Of a stretch of DNA of 64,000 nucleotides, positions 26,824 through 35,300 are shown in pieces. The translations under genes and the position numbers were made by a program. The stretch covers positions 8,377,001-8,441,000 of the forward strand of contig NC_010162.1 of NCBI RefSeq assembly GCF_000067165.1, written 5' to 3'. Position 1 is the first letter of the stretch. Every line of letters begins with the position of its first letter. Origin of the DNA: Sorangium cellulosum So ce56 (lineage in GTDB: Bacteria; Myxococcota_A; Polyangia; Polyangiales; Polyangiaceae). The notes beneath the pieces were generated by a model, which was not told the DNA's origin, searched no databases, and worked only from the letters and a program-made list of their open reading frames with translations.

Positions 26824-27768
26824 TCAGTACAGGTCCGCCCGAAAATTCTCCAGGACGCCGATGGCGATATCGGGCACGACCGACATGATCGGCAACTCGA
26901 AGGCCTGGTTGGTGATGGGGAGCTTGATGGTCCGGGTCCCTGTTTGGACGAATCGGCACCTCCAGACCGAGATGCTGGCCAAATCGCCGACTCCCGGCAG
27001 TCGCTTCTTGACCGCCGTACGCAGGTCCTTGCTGAGCTCGCTGGAAAGCCGAGACAGGCCTTTCCGGATCTGCTCCTCGATCTGCCCCTCGTCCACACAC
27101 AGGCCGACGATGCAGTCCGGTCCCGGCAGATCGATATCTATCTCCCCGGCCTTGACGTCGATGACGCGCCCCAGGTCGTCGGAGGTGGAACCGCGCACGA
27201 ACGCAGAGAACTTCAGGTCGCCGCCGCTCTTGGTCGCATGCACGTTCACCCGGCTGCTCAGGATGGTGGCCTTCAGGCTGTCCAGCTCCAGGTTTTTGCG
27301 GATGGGCGTCAGCGTCAGGTTGAGCTTCGTCTGGGAGATCCCCTGGTCGTCCGGCGTGGTCAGCTGGGCGATGAAGATCTTCTGGACCGTCTGCTGCTCC
27401 TGCGTGGAAACGTCGCTGAACCTGAACGGCTTGGAGCGATAGAGCGGATCCAGTATCCGGATCGGGGGGAACCCCGGGACCGGGTGTGGCATCATGGTCG
27501 TCCGGAATGCGATGACCTGACCGCGGGAACTCGCGAGCGAACTTGGGATCGCGAATGAAAAATCACCCCGGTCATTCGAATCTATACTGAACGACATCGA
27601 CGGGATGAAGCTGCCGGAGAACTGGCCGTTCGGCAGGTCGGTCGCGAGGTGAACGCGAGTCTTGCCGAGGTGCGCGAAGCCTTCGGTCGGCCTGCCGTTG
27701 GTCTTCACGTAGCTGGCGACGAATGTCTCCAGATTGGTGATCGTGAACAGCTTGCCTGTGATATTCAT
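26824..27768 (-). CDS. hypothetical protein, unknown function
   Basis: A 314-residue protein with no recognised domain. It reads as a soluble beta-rich protein followed by an amphipathic region (about 205-255) with IEEQIRKGLSRLSSELSKDL and ends NFRADLY. No signal peptide or membrane span. The ATG at 27768 is chosen because GAGAGGAA lies about nine bases upstream; the frame runs 15 codons further up without support. Base composition is visibly less GC-rich than the neighbours, which together with the surrounding remnants points to an acquired or decaying region. Confidence 0.7.
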   Translation of the reverse strand: MNITGKLFTITNLETFVASYVKTNGRPTEGFAHLGKTRVHLATDLPNGQFSGSFIPSMSFSIDSNDRGDFSFAIPSSLASSRGQVIAFRTTMMPHPVPGFPPIRILDPLYRSKPFRFSDVSTQEQQTVQKIFIAQLTTPDDQGISQTKLNLTLTPIRKNLELDSLKATILSSRVNVHATKSGGDLKFSAFVRGSTSDDLGRVIDVKAGEIDIDLPGPDCIVGLCVDEGQIEEQIRKGLSRLSSELSKDLRTAVKKRLPGVGDLASISVWRCRFVQTGTRTIKLPITNQAFELPIMSVVPDIAIGVLENFRADLY

Positions 27769-28025
27769 GTGAGTCGATTCCTCTCGGAGATCAGTGCGTC
27801 GTTGTTCGCGCAAACTGGGCGGCGTGCGGCTCTATCCCAGCGGGCGCGCGCAGCTGCCGACCCCCTCGGGTGCACCTTTTTTTGCATTGTTTGCATTGGA
27901 TATGCCATGAGCGCACCGCCAGGCTCGAGGCTGCGAAAGGCGGTCCGTCAGGCGCGTTCAGCTGGGCGGGCGATCCCTGGGAAAGGGCACGCGTCCCCTG
28001 GAAGGGACGCCCGTCCCCTCCACGG
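27769..28025. other. gene-free AT-richer stretch with a 9-bp tandem repeat
   Basis: Holds TTTGCATTG twice in tandem (27881-27889 and 27890-27898) next to a run of seven T, then a patch of CCCTGG/AAGGGACG short repeats (27978-28035). This is probably the promoter region of the minus-strand unknown gene. No reading frame here has support. Confidence 0.5.
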
Positions 28026-28150
28026 GATCCCCTGGAAGAGACGGCACCGTCACGGCCGAGAGAGGTAAAATGTGGACCGGTTTCCACGCGTGGGCGTAGG
28101 CGAGGCCGAGCAGCGCGGCCAGGAGCCGGCGAGTCGCCTCCTGAGGCCGT
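28026..28150 (-). pseudogene. relic duplicate of the 3' end of the neighbouring Fis-family regulator
   Basis: The stretch 28050-28150 aligns with 28319-28470, the 3' end of the regulator gene. The stop is kept and the last 19 residues read LGLAYAHAWKPVHILPLSR against LDLARSHAYRLVRAFDLSR in the intact protein. An 18-bp block (CCGGCGAGTCGCCTCCTG) is identical at 28126-28143 and 28451-28468, but lies 56 bp closer to the stop in the relic, so a frame-breaking deletion has occurred. Similarity continues past the stop (GGATCCCC), showing a DNA duplication or paralogue rather than convergence. Confidence 0.6.
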
Positions 28151-28318
28151 GCTCCGCCTCCTGCAGGCCGGCGGGAAGCGCCCCGGTGCCGGCGCGGTCC
28201 CTCGGTTCGAACGCGTCACCTGCCGCCCCGGCCTATGTCGGGCCTCTCCGGCTCGGTCGATTCAGCCCGCTCTGCCCGTCGACCCCCGGCGCGGATCCCC
28301 CAGGAGGGGACGCCCCCA

Positions 28319-29881
28319 TCACCGCCGCGAGAGGTCGAAAGCGCGGACCAGCCTGTACGCGTGGGAGCGGGCGAGATCGAGCTTCGCCGCGGCCTCGGTC
28401 ACGTTCCAGCCGTTCTCCTCCAGCGCGTCGCGGAGCAGCGCAGCCTGGAACCGGCGAGTCGCCTCCTGGAAGGTCAGGCCCCTGTACGGCCCAACCTCGA
28501 CCGGAGCGACGGCCCCCTTCTCCGGTCGGCTCGCCCCCGCCGCCGCCGGGAACAGGTGCCGCCGCTCGATCTGCACGACCCCCTCCGCCGCCGCGCGGAT
28601 GGCGGCGGCCTCCACGGCGTGCCCGAGCTCGCGCACGTTGCCGCTCCACTCCGCCGCCTCCACCGCGCAGATCGCGTCCACGCTGAGCTGGAGACGGGAA
28701 AAGCCATGGGCCTTGCACGTCTTCGCGCAGAAGTGCTTTGAGAGGAGCGCGACATCCTCCCTTCGCTCGGTGAGCGACGGGAGCCGGATCGGCAACACCT
28801 GGAGCCGGTACAGCAGATCCTCACGGAACTCCTTGCGCTGGACTGCCACCTTGAGATCGATGTTCGTTGCGGCGATCACGCGCACATCGGCCCGAACAGG
28901 CCGCGTCCCGCCCAGCGGGTAATACTCCTTGGACTGGAGCAGCTGGAGCAGCTTGGCCTGTCCGTGGGGCTTCAGATCCCCAATCTCGTCGAGAAACAAA
29001 GTGCCACGCTCCGCGGCGGCCACCTTGCCCTCGATCTTCCTCGCCGCCGTCGAGTGCGCGCCTGGCAGCGCGCCGAACAGCTCGCTCTCGAGGAGCCCCT
29101 CCGGGAGCGCCGCGCAGTTCAGCTCAACGAACGGCCCGTGAGCCCGCGGGCTGCTCTCGTGGATCACGCGGGCGAGCTGCGTCTTGCCTGTGCCGGAGGC
29201 CCCCGTGAGCAGGACCGCGACGTCCAGCGGAGCCGCCGCCGCGACCTGCGCGAGCATCTCCGCGAGGGAGCGGCTCCTGCCGACGATGTCGTCCGCCCGC
29301 AGCGTGCGGCGAGGAAGACGAGTCGAGTCCGCCTCGTCCGACCGGCGCCTCCGGAGCAGCAGCCGATCGGCGAACGGAGCGATGTGCCGCGCGAAGACCT
29401 CGACGTGCCGCCGGTCTTCCTCGGAGAACGGCCCCTTCTGCGCGCGGTCCTGCAGGTAGACTACCCCCACCGGGGGAGCCGAGCCGACCGGCGCGCAGAT
29501 CAGCGCCTCGATACGGTTCTGCTGGACGCTCTTGCTCGAGCGAAAGCGAGGGTCGAGGAGCGCAGATACCGTGCTGATCGTGCGCCCGGTTGCGAGCGCC
29601 TCGGCCATGACCCCCCGCGAGAACGCCGCGCGGATCTTCGCGATGTCCTGGTCCTCGCACCCGTGCGCGACCCAGAACGCGGGCTCTCGGTCGTCGGGAG
29701 CGAACATCAGCTCGATGTACCCCCGGATAGCCCCGCTGATCTCGACGATCAGCGCGAGCGCGTCCGAGAGGAACGGATCGATCTCGTCGGCCTGACCGAG
29801 CTCCAGGAGCATGCGGTAGAAATCCCGTTCTTTCTCGACGCGCGCCGACGGTACGGAGCTGTCGGGGGAGAGGGACGACAT
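28319..29881 (-). CDS. GAF - AAA+ - Fis regulator with altered GAFTGA loop
   Basis: A 520-residue NtrC-family protein. GAF domain about 35-175, AAA+ domain about 197-445 with Walker A TGASGTGKT (226-234), Walker B GTLFLDEIGD (293-302) and the WSGNVREL (412-419) sensor region, then a Fis-type helix-turn-helix (about 470-515). The sigma54-contact loop, normally GAFTGA, reads GAHSTA (274-279), and the preceding HEK is ALP. In studied activators such changes abolish sigma54 contact, so it may act as a DNA-binding ATPase that does not open sigma54 promoters, or use a modified contact. No receiver domain; the GAF domain is the likely input. A relic of its 3' end lies just downstream. Confidence 0.9.
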   Translation of the reverse strand: MSSLSPDSSVPSARVEKERDFYRMLLELGQADEIDPFLSDALALIVEISGAIRGYIELMFAPDDREPAFWVAHGCEDQDIAKIRAAFSRGVMAEALATGRTISTVSALLDPRFRSSKSVQQNRIEALICAPVGSAPPVGVVYLQDRAQKGPFSEEDRRHVEVFARHIAPFADRLLLRRRRSDEADSTRLPRRTLRADDIVGRSRSLAEMLAQVAAAAPLDVAVLLTGASGTGKTQLARVIHESSPRAHGPFVELNCAALPEGLLESELFGALPGAHSTAARKIEGKVAAAERGTLFLDEIGDLKPHGQAKLLQLLQSKEYYPLGGTRPVRADVRVIAATNIDLKVAVQRKEFREDLLYRLQVLPIRLPSLTERREDVALLSKHFCAKTCKAHGFSRLQLSVDAICAVEAAEWSGNVRELGHAVEAAAIRAAAEGVVQIERRHLFPAAAGASRPEKGAVAPVEVGPYRGLTFQEATRRFQAALLRDALEENGWNVTEAAAKLDLARSHAYRLVRAFDLSRR

Positions 29882-29959
29882 TTCTCGGATATAGTGGAAA
29901 AGCAGCGAGACCTACAATGGAATCCGCCTGTGTCCGGGCGCAGGCTGCCGCTGCCGCCC

Positions 29960-30394
29960 GTCGGGGAACCGGGAGTTCGATCGCGAGGCCAATGCGAGCT
30001 TCGGGCCGCCGCGCGTGCGCCTCGTCGCGGTCGCGATGGTCCCCGCCGAGCACTTTCCCGGGACGCGGGGCGCCGTGGAGCTGGTCGAGCAGCTCGTCGG
30101 CGATAGCCCCGTAGAGCTGGACGAGCTGCTCATCCCGGAACCGCGCCCTGCTGCGGAAAGCCCGCGCTCGAACCGCGACCAGGCAACCTCGCCGGCACCG
30201 GCAGCGGCGCGCAGCTCCCAACGATCGTGGTGCCCGATGGCGTCGGCGTGATCGGCGACCACGGTCCCCGCGAGCCCGTCCGACGAACCCGGATCCGCGA
30301 GCCGATATGCGCTGTTGACGTCGCCGTCGTCGCTCGCAGGAGAGGTGGTCCCAGCCAAGCTGTCAGGGAGCCTGAGGGCACGGCACGGACGTGA
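29960..30394 (+). pseudogene. decayed plus-strand gene
   Basis: Protein-like sequence in one frame, NREFDREANASFGPPRVRLV and AVELVEQLVGDSPVELDELL (about 29965-30145), then continues in another frame as NLAGTGSGAQLPTIVVPDG and VGVIGDHGPREP to a TGA at 30392-30394. A frameshift near 30150-30190 would join them. No start codon with a ribosome site was found. The opposite strand also has an open frame here, but it is Ser/Arg-rich like an antisense shadow over the first half. Identity unknown. Confidence 0.35.
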
Positions 30395-30917
30395 AGGTCG
30401 CGGAAGGACACCCGGACGAACCAGGTTCGCAAAGTCGGAGCAGGTGAGATCCGTCCCCCCGTGATGAGCGCGCCGGCGCTCGTGCGGATCGCCGCGCACG
30501 CCACGAGCACGAAACGACACCGCGAGAGGAACAGGGCACCTGCGAGAGGGGGAAATCCCGACAGAAACAGGGAAATCCCGATCAGCCGTGAGTGCCAGCC
30601 GCGCGAAGAGGAGAAGAAGGGCACCGCGAGTACTGCAGTTCACACGCTAGCCATGTGAAGATTCTAACAAGTTGCATTTGTTTCCGGCATGCATCGCGAT
30701 CGTGACCCGAGGCGGGCGCCCGCAGCCGCGCTGAACTGGGCCGTTCGCGTTGCATCTTCGACGTCCCGAGCGCCTCCGCGACACCGTCCAAGCAGGTCGA
30801 ACGGAACTCGAGATCTTCATGCTGGTCTGTCGAGAGGGCATGTTGCGCGGTTGACTCGAACAAACATCGTCGTGTACACCTCGATGGAAGAGGCCGTCGG
30901 CGCCGGGGGGTGCCGCC
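30395..30917. other. gene-free stretch before the response regulator
   Basis: About 520 bp with no supported gene on either strand. It holds the twin GGGAAATCCCGA repeat and a less GC-rich patch near 30650-30690 that may carry promoter elements of the response regulator gene. Confidence 0.45.
30550..30581. repeat. twin GGGAAATCCCGA direct repeat, 20-bp period
   Basis: GGGAAATCCCGA occurs at 30550-30561 and 30570-30581. Each copy is nearly palindromic, and the spacing equals two helical turns, as in paired operator sites. It lies about 340 bp before the response regulator gene. Confidence 0.45.
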
Positions 30918-31682
30918 GTGCAGGCCATCGACACCACGCAAGCGCGCTCGCGCACTTCCGCGGCACAGCGGCAGGAGATGCGGGCCCGCGATCGTCGCAG
31001 GGAGGCAGCCACCGTGTCATCGACCGTAAGAGCCCATCGCACCTCTTCGCAGGGTCAGCACAGGGACGCCGCGATCTCGTCTTCCCGACGAAAGTATTGC
31101 GTCCTCGTCGTCGACGACGACGAGAGGGCGCTGAGGTCCATTTCCGCGGTCCTCTCCGGGGACGTCGACGTCGTGGAATGTACATCGGCGGAGCAGGCGC
31201 TCGTCTTGCTCGAGACCAGGGAGTTTCACCTGGTCTGCTCCGACGTGGTGATGCCTGGGATGAAAGGGGACGAGCTGCTCCGGAGGGTGGCGAACATGCC
31301 CGTGTACACGAGCTGTCTCCTCATCACCGGCGCCGAGGAGTACACGCGCTCGAAGGAGGCCGTGTATCACCACGTCCTGCTCAAGCCGTTCAATCCGGCC
31401 CGGCTCACGGCGCTCGTCCTTCAGCTGGCGCGCCTCACCGAGATGAAGCGCTCGGTGCACTCGATGGCGGACTCGCTCACGCCGACGGACGCCGGGAGCG
31501 AGCTCGTGTCGTGCGGCTGGCCCGACGCCGGGATGGCGCCGGAGTCGTCGCACGCGCCGAGATCCACGAGGCAGGAGGCCTGCGTGACGTGCGGCGCCAC
31601 GCCGCACGATCTGCCGCACGAGCCGGAGCCGGCGAGGGCCGCCGCGCCCACGCTCCGCGCCAGGAAGCGTTGGGCCCGGTGA
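30918..31682 (+). CDS. response regulator with a receiver domain and Cys-containing tail
   Basis: A 254-residue protein. Residues 1-55 are polar and probably disordered. The receiver domain (about 60-175) has YCVLVVDDDERAL, the phospho-acceptor Asp in VCSDVVMPGMKG (about 110) and the conserved Lys in HVLLKPFNP. The C-terminal 70 residues have no known output domain but contain two isolated Cys in a VTCGATPHD context. The GTG at 30918 has a run of six G seven bases upstream. No histidine kinase is adjacent. It may work by protein contact, as many single-receiver proteins do in myxobacteria. Confidence 0.82.
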   Translation: MQAIDTTQARSRTSAAQRQEMRARDRRREAATVSSTVRAHRTSSQGQHRDAAISSSRRKYCVLVVDDDERALRSISAVLSGDVDVVECTSAEQALVLLETREFHLVCSDVVMPGMKGDELLRRVANMPVYTSCLLITGAEEYTRSKEAVYHHVLLKPFNPARLTALVLQLARLTEMKRSVHSMADSLTPTDAGSELVSCGWPDAGMAPESSHAPRSTRQEACVTCGATPHDLPHEPEPARAAAPTLRARKRWAR

Positions 31683-31733
31683 GCCTGCGGCCGCGCCGCC
31701 CCGCGGGCGGCGGCGCGGCCGACGCGGCGCGGG

Positions 31734-32228
31734 TCAGGCGCCGCTCGGGCCCTGCTCTTCCCACCACCTCGCCATGCGCACCTGCATTTCATCGACCGAG
31801 ACGTCCTCGATGACGGCCGACAGGATCCACTGGTGCCCGAACGGGTCCTCGATCCTGCCCTCTCGCCGGCCGTAGAACTGGTCCGCGATCGGGTAGATGA
31901 TCTTGGCCCCCGCCTCGACGGCGCGCGCGGCGACCGCGTCGGGGTCCTCGACGTTCAGCGTGAGGACGATCGGCGAGCCGCCGAGCGCCTTCGGGCCGCG
32001 CGCGTTCCACTGGGGGGCCTCGTCGGCGATGCTGATGATGGAGTCGCCGATCACGAGCTCGGCGCAGACGATGGCGCCGCCGAGCTTGGGGTCGGCGAGG
32101 CGCAGCTTCTCGGTCGCGCCGAACGCCTTCTTGTAGAACGCGATGGCGTCGGGCGCGCCGGCGACGACGATGTGCGGCACGACGGCGTGGTACGGGGGCG
32201 GGGCGATGGGGTGGGGTCGCTGGGTCAT
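31734..32228 (-). CDS. VOC/glyoxalase-like (PhnB-type) protein
   Basis: A 164-residue vicinal-oxygen-chelate fold protein: HIVVAGAPDAIAFYKKAFGA at the start, a central ALGGSPIVLTLNVEDPDAV and IEDPFGHQW near the C-terminus, the usual pattern of PhnB-type members. The enzymatic role of this subgroup is unclear. The ATG at 32228 (MTQRPHP) is chosen because homology begins there; the frame extends to 32315. It follows the AraC regulator gene by 97 bp on the same strand, so it may be its target. Confidence 0.82.
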   Translation of the reverse strand: MTQRPHPIAPPPYHAVVPHIVVAGAPDAIAFYKKAFGATEKLRLADPKLGGAIVCAELVIGDSIISIADEAPQWNARGPKALGGSPIVLTLNVEDPDAVAARAVEAGAKIIYPIADQFYGRREGRIEDPFGHQWILSAVIEDVSVDEMQVRMARWWEEQGPSGA

Positions 32229-32324
32229 GGGCGAAGGATGCCCACGCGGCTGGAGCGGGTATTGTAAAAACATGCCGGCCTGCCGAGCCGGCTCGGCCAG
32301 CGCCGGCTCGGCCATCGCCGGTGG

Positions 32325-33176
32325 TCAGCCGTCGAGCGGGACATGGTTCCGCTCGCGGCGCCTGGTCACGTACTCGGTGGGCGTGAGGCCGGCGAACGCG
32401 CGGAAGTCGTGGATGAAGTGCGCCTGGTCGTAATAGCCACACGCGGCCGCGACGCCCGCCCAGGAGACGCGCTCGCCGCGCTCGATTGCGGAGACCGCCT
32501 GCTGGAAGCGCTGTACACGGCAATAACGCTTCGGGGTGAGGCCGACCCGCTCGGTGAAGCTCCGGATGAACCGCTTCGAGCTCATCCCGAGCTGCCCTGT
32601 CACGTCAGCCACGGTCCACGCGCGGGACGGGTCCGCGAACGCGGCGAGCGCGAAATCGACCGAGGGATCGCGCTCGAGCGGCGCGCGCGGGCGGAGGAGC
32701 CGCGACGCGAGGGCGGACTCGAGCGCGCGGAGCCGCTCCGCGGGGGTCTTCGCCTCGAGCACGCGCTCGCGGACGAGGGCGGCCTCGCGCCCCCACAGCG
32801 CGTCGAGCGAGACGTGGGCGCCGCCGAGCGCCGCGGCGTCCAGGCCGAAGAACGGGGCCGCGCCGCCCGGGGAGAGCTCCGCGCCCACGATCGCGCGCTG
32901 CTCCGCCGTGTCGATCGCGAAGTGCTCGGCGTGGGCGCCGCAGACGGCGATGCCGGAGAGGCGGTGGCAGCGGGCGGCGCCGCCATCGGCAGCACCGTGC
33001 TCGGCAGGGCCGTCGTACCAGCGCAGCTCGTCCTCGGCGAGGTTGATGAGGAGGCTCATGGCGCCGCTGGGAAGCACGCGCTCCAGCAGGTCGGGGAGCT
33101 CGGGGGCAGCGTAGTACCAGAGCAGGCGGACGAAGCGGCCGAGTGGGGGAGGCGGGGTGTGGGTGACGAAGAGCAT
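32325..33176 (-). CDS. AraC-family transcriptional regulator
   Basis: A 283-residue regulator. An N-terminal effector-binding-like half (LWYYAAPELPDLLERVLPSG, as in DUF6597-type regulators) precedes two helix-turn-helix motifs at about 195-275: VADVTGQLGMSSKRFIRSF, VGLTPKRYCRVQRFQQA and CGYYDQAHFIHDFRAFAGLT. ATG 33176 begins MLFVTHTPPPPLGRFV, where the family usually starts; the longer frame to 33278 is Arg-rich. It probably controls the VOC gene just downstream and itself. Confidence 0.88.
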   Translation of the reverse strand: MLFVTHTPPPPLGRFVRLLWYYAAPELPDLLERVLPSGAMSLLINLAEDELRWYDGPAEHGAADGGAARCHRLSGIAVCGAHAEHFAIDTAEQRAIVGAELSPGGAAPFFGLDAAALGGAHVSLDALWGREAALVRERVLEAKTPAERLRALESALASRLLRPRAPLERDPSVDFALAAFADPSRAWTVADVTGQLGMSSKRFIRSFTERVGLTPKRYCRVQRFQQAVSAIERGERVSWAGVAAACGYYDQAHFIHDFRAFAGLTPTEYVTRRRERNHVPLDG

Positions 33177-33333
33177 GGGGCGGCCCGGGAGAGGCAGCAT
33201 GCCATGGCCGAGGGCGCGCGGCGCGCAAAGGCCGCTCCGATCGAGCCGTACCGCGGTCGAGCAGACGCCCCGATCCATCGAGCCAGCGCGCGAACGGCTT
33301 CGGGAGCGGTCCCGTGGAGGGGGCGCTCGGAGC

Positions 33334-34455
33334 TCAATAAGGCGGCAGCATCCTCCGGAATCCGTGGCCCAGCGCCAGCGCCAGGAAGACCAGGTTGCGC
33401 AACGGCAATGCCGGCCAGAAGAGGCCGAGAGGCCCTTCCGCTCGGGCGGTTCGCTCCTCCCCCGCCGCGGCGCCCTCGTCGTTGTCGCCCCGGAACACCC
33501 GCGCGAGCCGCGCGCCGAGCCGCCGCATCCACGCGATCGACCGCGGGAAATCGGCGATCCCGTCGAGCCACGCTCGCGGGATCCCGCGCGCCCCCACCGT
33601 CGCGCCCGCGAGGCCGCCGACGATCGCGCCCGTGCTGTCGGCGTCGCCGCCGAGCAGGATCACGTCCTCCACCGCGCGGCGGAAATCGCCCGGGTGCGCG
33701 AGCCAGCAGAACAGGGCCGCTGGAACGGTGTCCACGATGAAGCCGCTCACGCCCTGATGGAGGCCTATAACCGCGGCGAAGTCCTCCGCCGAGGCGCGCC
33801 GGCCGAGCAGCTCCGCCGCGCGGTCGAGCCTGCGGCGGAGCTCCTCGTCCGCGACGCGCTCGCGGAGCAGCGCGAGCAGCTCGGCCGAGTTCACCTGCTC
33901 GGGCGCGCGCACAGCGGCATACGCGGCCGCGAGCGCGATGATCCGCGCGCCCTCCTCGGCGCGTGGATCGGTGTGCGTGAGGCGCGTGGACACGCGCACC
34001 ATGGAATCGATGCGCGAAGGCGTGAGCGCGAGGGCCGCGCCCAGGATCGGCGCGCGCATCGCGGCGCCGTTGCCCGCGGAGAAGACGCCGCTCCGCTCCG
34101 GAGAGAACCCGAGCCACAGCTTGAGGATCGCCCGCAAGGTGGCGTAACCGACGCCTGCCGGCAGCGAGGCGAGCCAGCCGCGGAGCTGCCACGCGAGCGC
34201 GCGCGCGAACCGCGCCGCGTCCCGCGGCGCGGCCAGGAGCGCCTGGGCCGTCATGCACGCGTGCTCGGCGTCGTCGCTGATCATCCCGCGGCCGAGCACG
34301 AAGCGGTGCTCGATCGGCGACGCGCCGAAGAGGCGAGCGGCGCGGCGGCGCGACAGGCCCTCTCTGGGCAGGCCGAGCGCGTCGCCGACCGCCGTCCCAA
34401 GGAGGACGCCGGTGAGGCGGTCCTCGCGATCGATGGGTATCGTCTCGATGGCCAT
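33334..34455 (-). CDS. ADP-ribosylglycohydrolase family protein
   Basis: A 373-residue DraG/ARH-type hydrolase that removes ADP-ribose from a protein or small-molecule target using a dinuclear Mg or Mn site. Metal ligands: GVLLGTAVGDALG (about 16-28), ISDDAEH (Ser60, Asp61, Asp62) and GGDADSTGAIVGGLAG (the C-terminal Asp pair). The usual T of the first acidic motif (DDT) is A here, which may change metal binding. The C-terminal 60 residues include a hydrophobic stretch (LVFLALALG) not typical of the core family. No ADP-ribosyltransferase is adjacent. Confidence 0.88.
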   Translation of the reverse strand: MAIETIPIDREDRLTGVLLGTAVGDALGLPREGLSRRRAARLFGASPIEHRFVLGRGMISDDAEHACMTAQALLAAPRDAARFARALAWQLRGWLASLPAGVGYATLRAILKLWLGFSPERSGVFSAGNGAAMRAPILGAALALTPSRIDSMVRVSTRLTHTDPRAEEGARIIALAAAYAAVRAPEQVNSAELLALLRERVADEELRRRLDRAAELLGRRASAEDFAAVIGLHQGVSGFIVDTVPAALFCWLAHPGDFRRAVEDVILLGGDADSTGAIVGGLAGATVGARGIPRAWLDGIADFPRSIAWMRRLGARLARVFRGDNDEGAAAGEERTARAEGPLGLFWPALPLRNLVFLALALGHGFRRMLPPY

Positions 34456-34604
34456 GCGAGCACGTGTTTCACGTTCCGTGCCCGCGAAGCGCGGCGGAGA
34501 GCCGCGCTTTCACCCGCCCTGGCCAGGGTGGCGGCTTGCCAGGATGGCAGTTCCTCGACAGGCTGATCGACACCGTGTCGCGAGAGCCGCGGTAACCCGC
34601 TGCC

Positions 34605-35300
34605 TCAGGGGCAGCGCGGAGCTGTGTACTCGCCGCTGGGATCGGTTTCCCAGAGCGAGCCCACGCTGAGACGGAAGCGCACCTCGGCCTCGTCGATGGC
34701 GAGGATCTCGAGCGTGCCCGGTCCAAACGACCCACCGCCCCACGGGCAGTCGTCCGGCTGCGGAGAGTAGGGCTCGCCCGTCTCGCTCATGTGGCTATAG
34801 CTGACGAGCGCGGGATCCTCGAGATCGTAGACGCCGACCTGCTGGTAGGCGCTGGGCAGCACGATGCTCAGCGCCCAGTGCCCGCCGCAGGTGAGATGCG
34901 TGGTCGGCGAGCCGCACGAGACACCGAGATCCGATGCACGAAGGAAGAGGTCATTGGGATCGAGCGCGGGGCCGCCGCCCGACCCGCTGCTGCCTCCAAT
35001 GTCACCCTGGCTCTCCCAGTACCGGTCCCAGAGCACCTCCATCTGAGCGCGCGTCAAGGCGACAGCCGGCAACGCATCACCTGGCTCGGCGTCGCCCCCG
35101 GAGCTGCCGCTGCCCGCAGTGTCGATCGAGCCGCTCTCGCGCCGCGGATCGGCGGGGTCGTTCGAACCGCTCTCGCGCCGCGGATCGGCGGGGTCGTTCG
35201 CGCCGCCGTCGTTCATCGCGCCCTCGATGAAGCTCACGTCACAGGCGGCCAGCAGGAGGGGCGCCAGGATCAACAGCATGGAAGCGTTCTTCGTCGTCAT
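34605..35300 (-). CDS. lipoprotein with a duplicated 12-residue motif
   Basis: A 231-residue lipoprotein. The signal peptide MLLILAPLLLAAC gives the lipobox LLAAC with Cys20. A low-complexity linker follows, with NDPADPRRESGS twice in tandem (about 35-58), then Gly/Ser. The C-terminal domain is about 140 residues with a few Cys (SCGSP, LTCGGHW, DDCPWGGG) and ends YTAPRCP. No enzyme motif. The ATG at 35300 is preferred; the ATG seven codons later gives the same lipobox. Likely attached to the outer membrane. Confidence 0.7.
   Translation of the reverse strand: MTTKNASMLLILAPLLLAACDVSFIEGAMNDGGANDPADPRRESGSNDPADPRRESGSIDTAGSGSSGGDAEPGDALPAVALTRAQMEVLWDRYWESQGDIGGSSGSGGGPALDPNDLFLRASDLGVSCGSPTTHLTCGGHWALSIVLPSAYQQVGVYDLEDPALVSYSHMSETGEPYSPQPDDCPWGGGSFGPGTLEILAIDEAEVRFRLSVGSLWETDPSGEYTAPRCP
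35131..35202. repeat. 36-bp perfect-to-near-perfect tandem duplication in the lipoprotein gene
   Basis: Two units (35131-35166 and 35167-35202) beginning CCGCTCTCGCGCCGCGG, different only in the last two bases. They keep the frame and encode the duplicated NDPADPRRESGS block. Confidence 0.8.

Noticed and set aside
27869..27887. T7 tract after a possible hairpin as a plus-strand terminator
   Set aside because: The stem is only about four pairs and no plus-strand gene ends nearby.
28233..28741. Frames across the Fis-domain end of the regulator gene
   Set aside because: They are in shadow frames of the well-supported regulator gene.
35131..35202. 36-bp duplicates as a CRISPR-like or mobile repeat
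   Set aside because: Only two units, in frame inside a lipoprotein linker; simple tandem duplication explains them.
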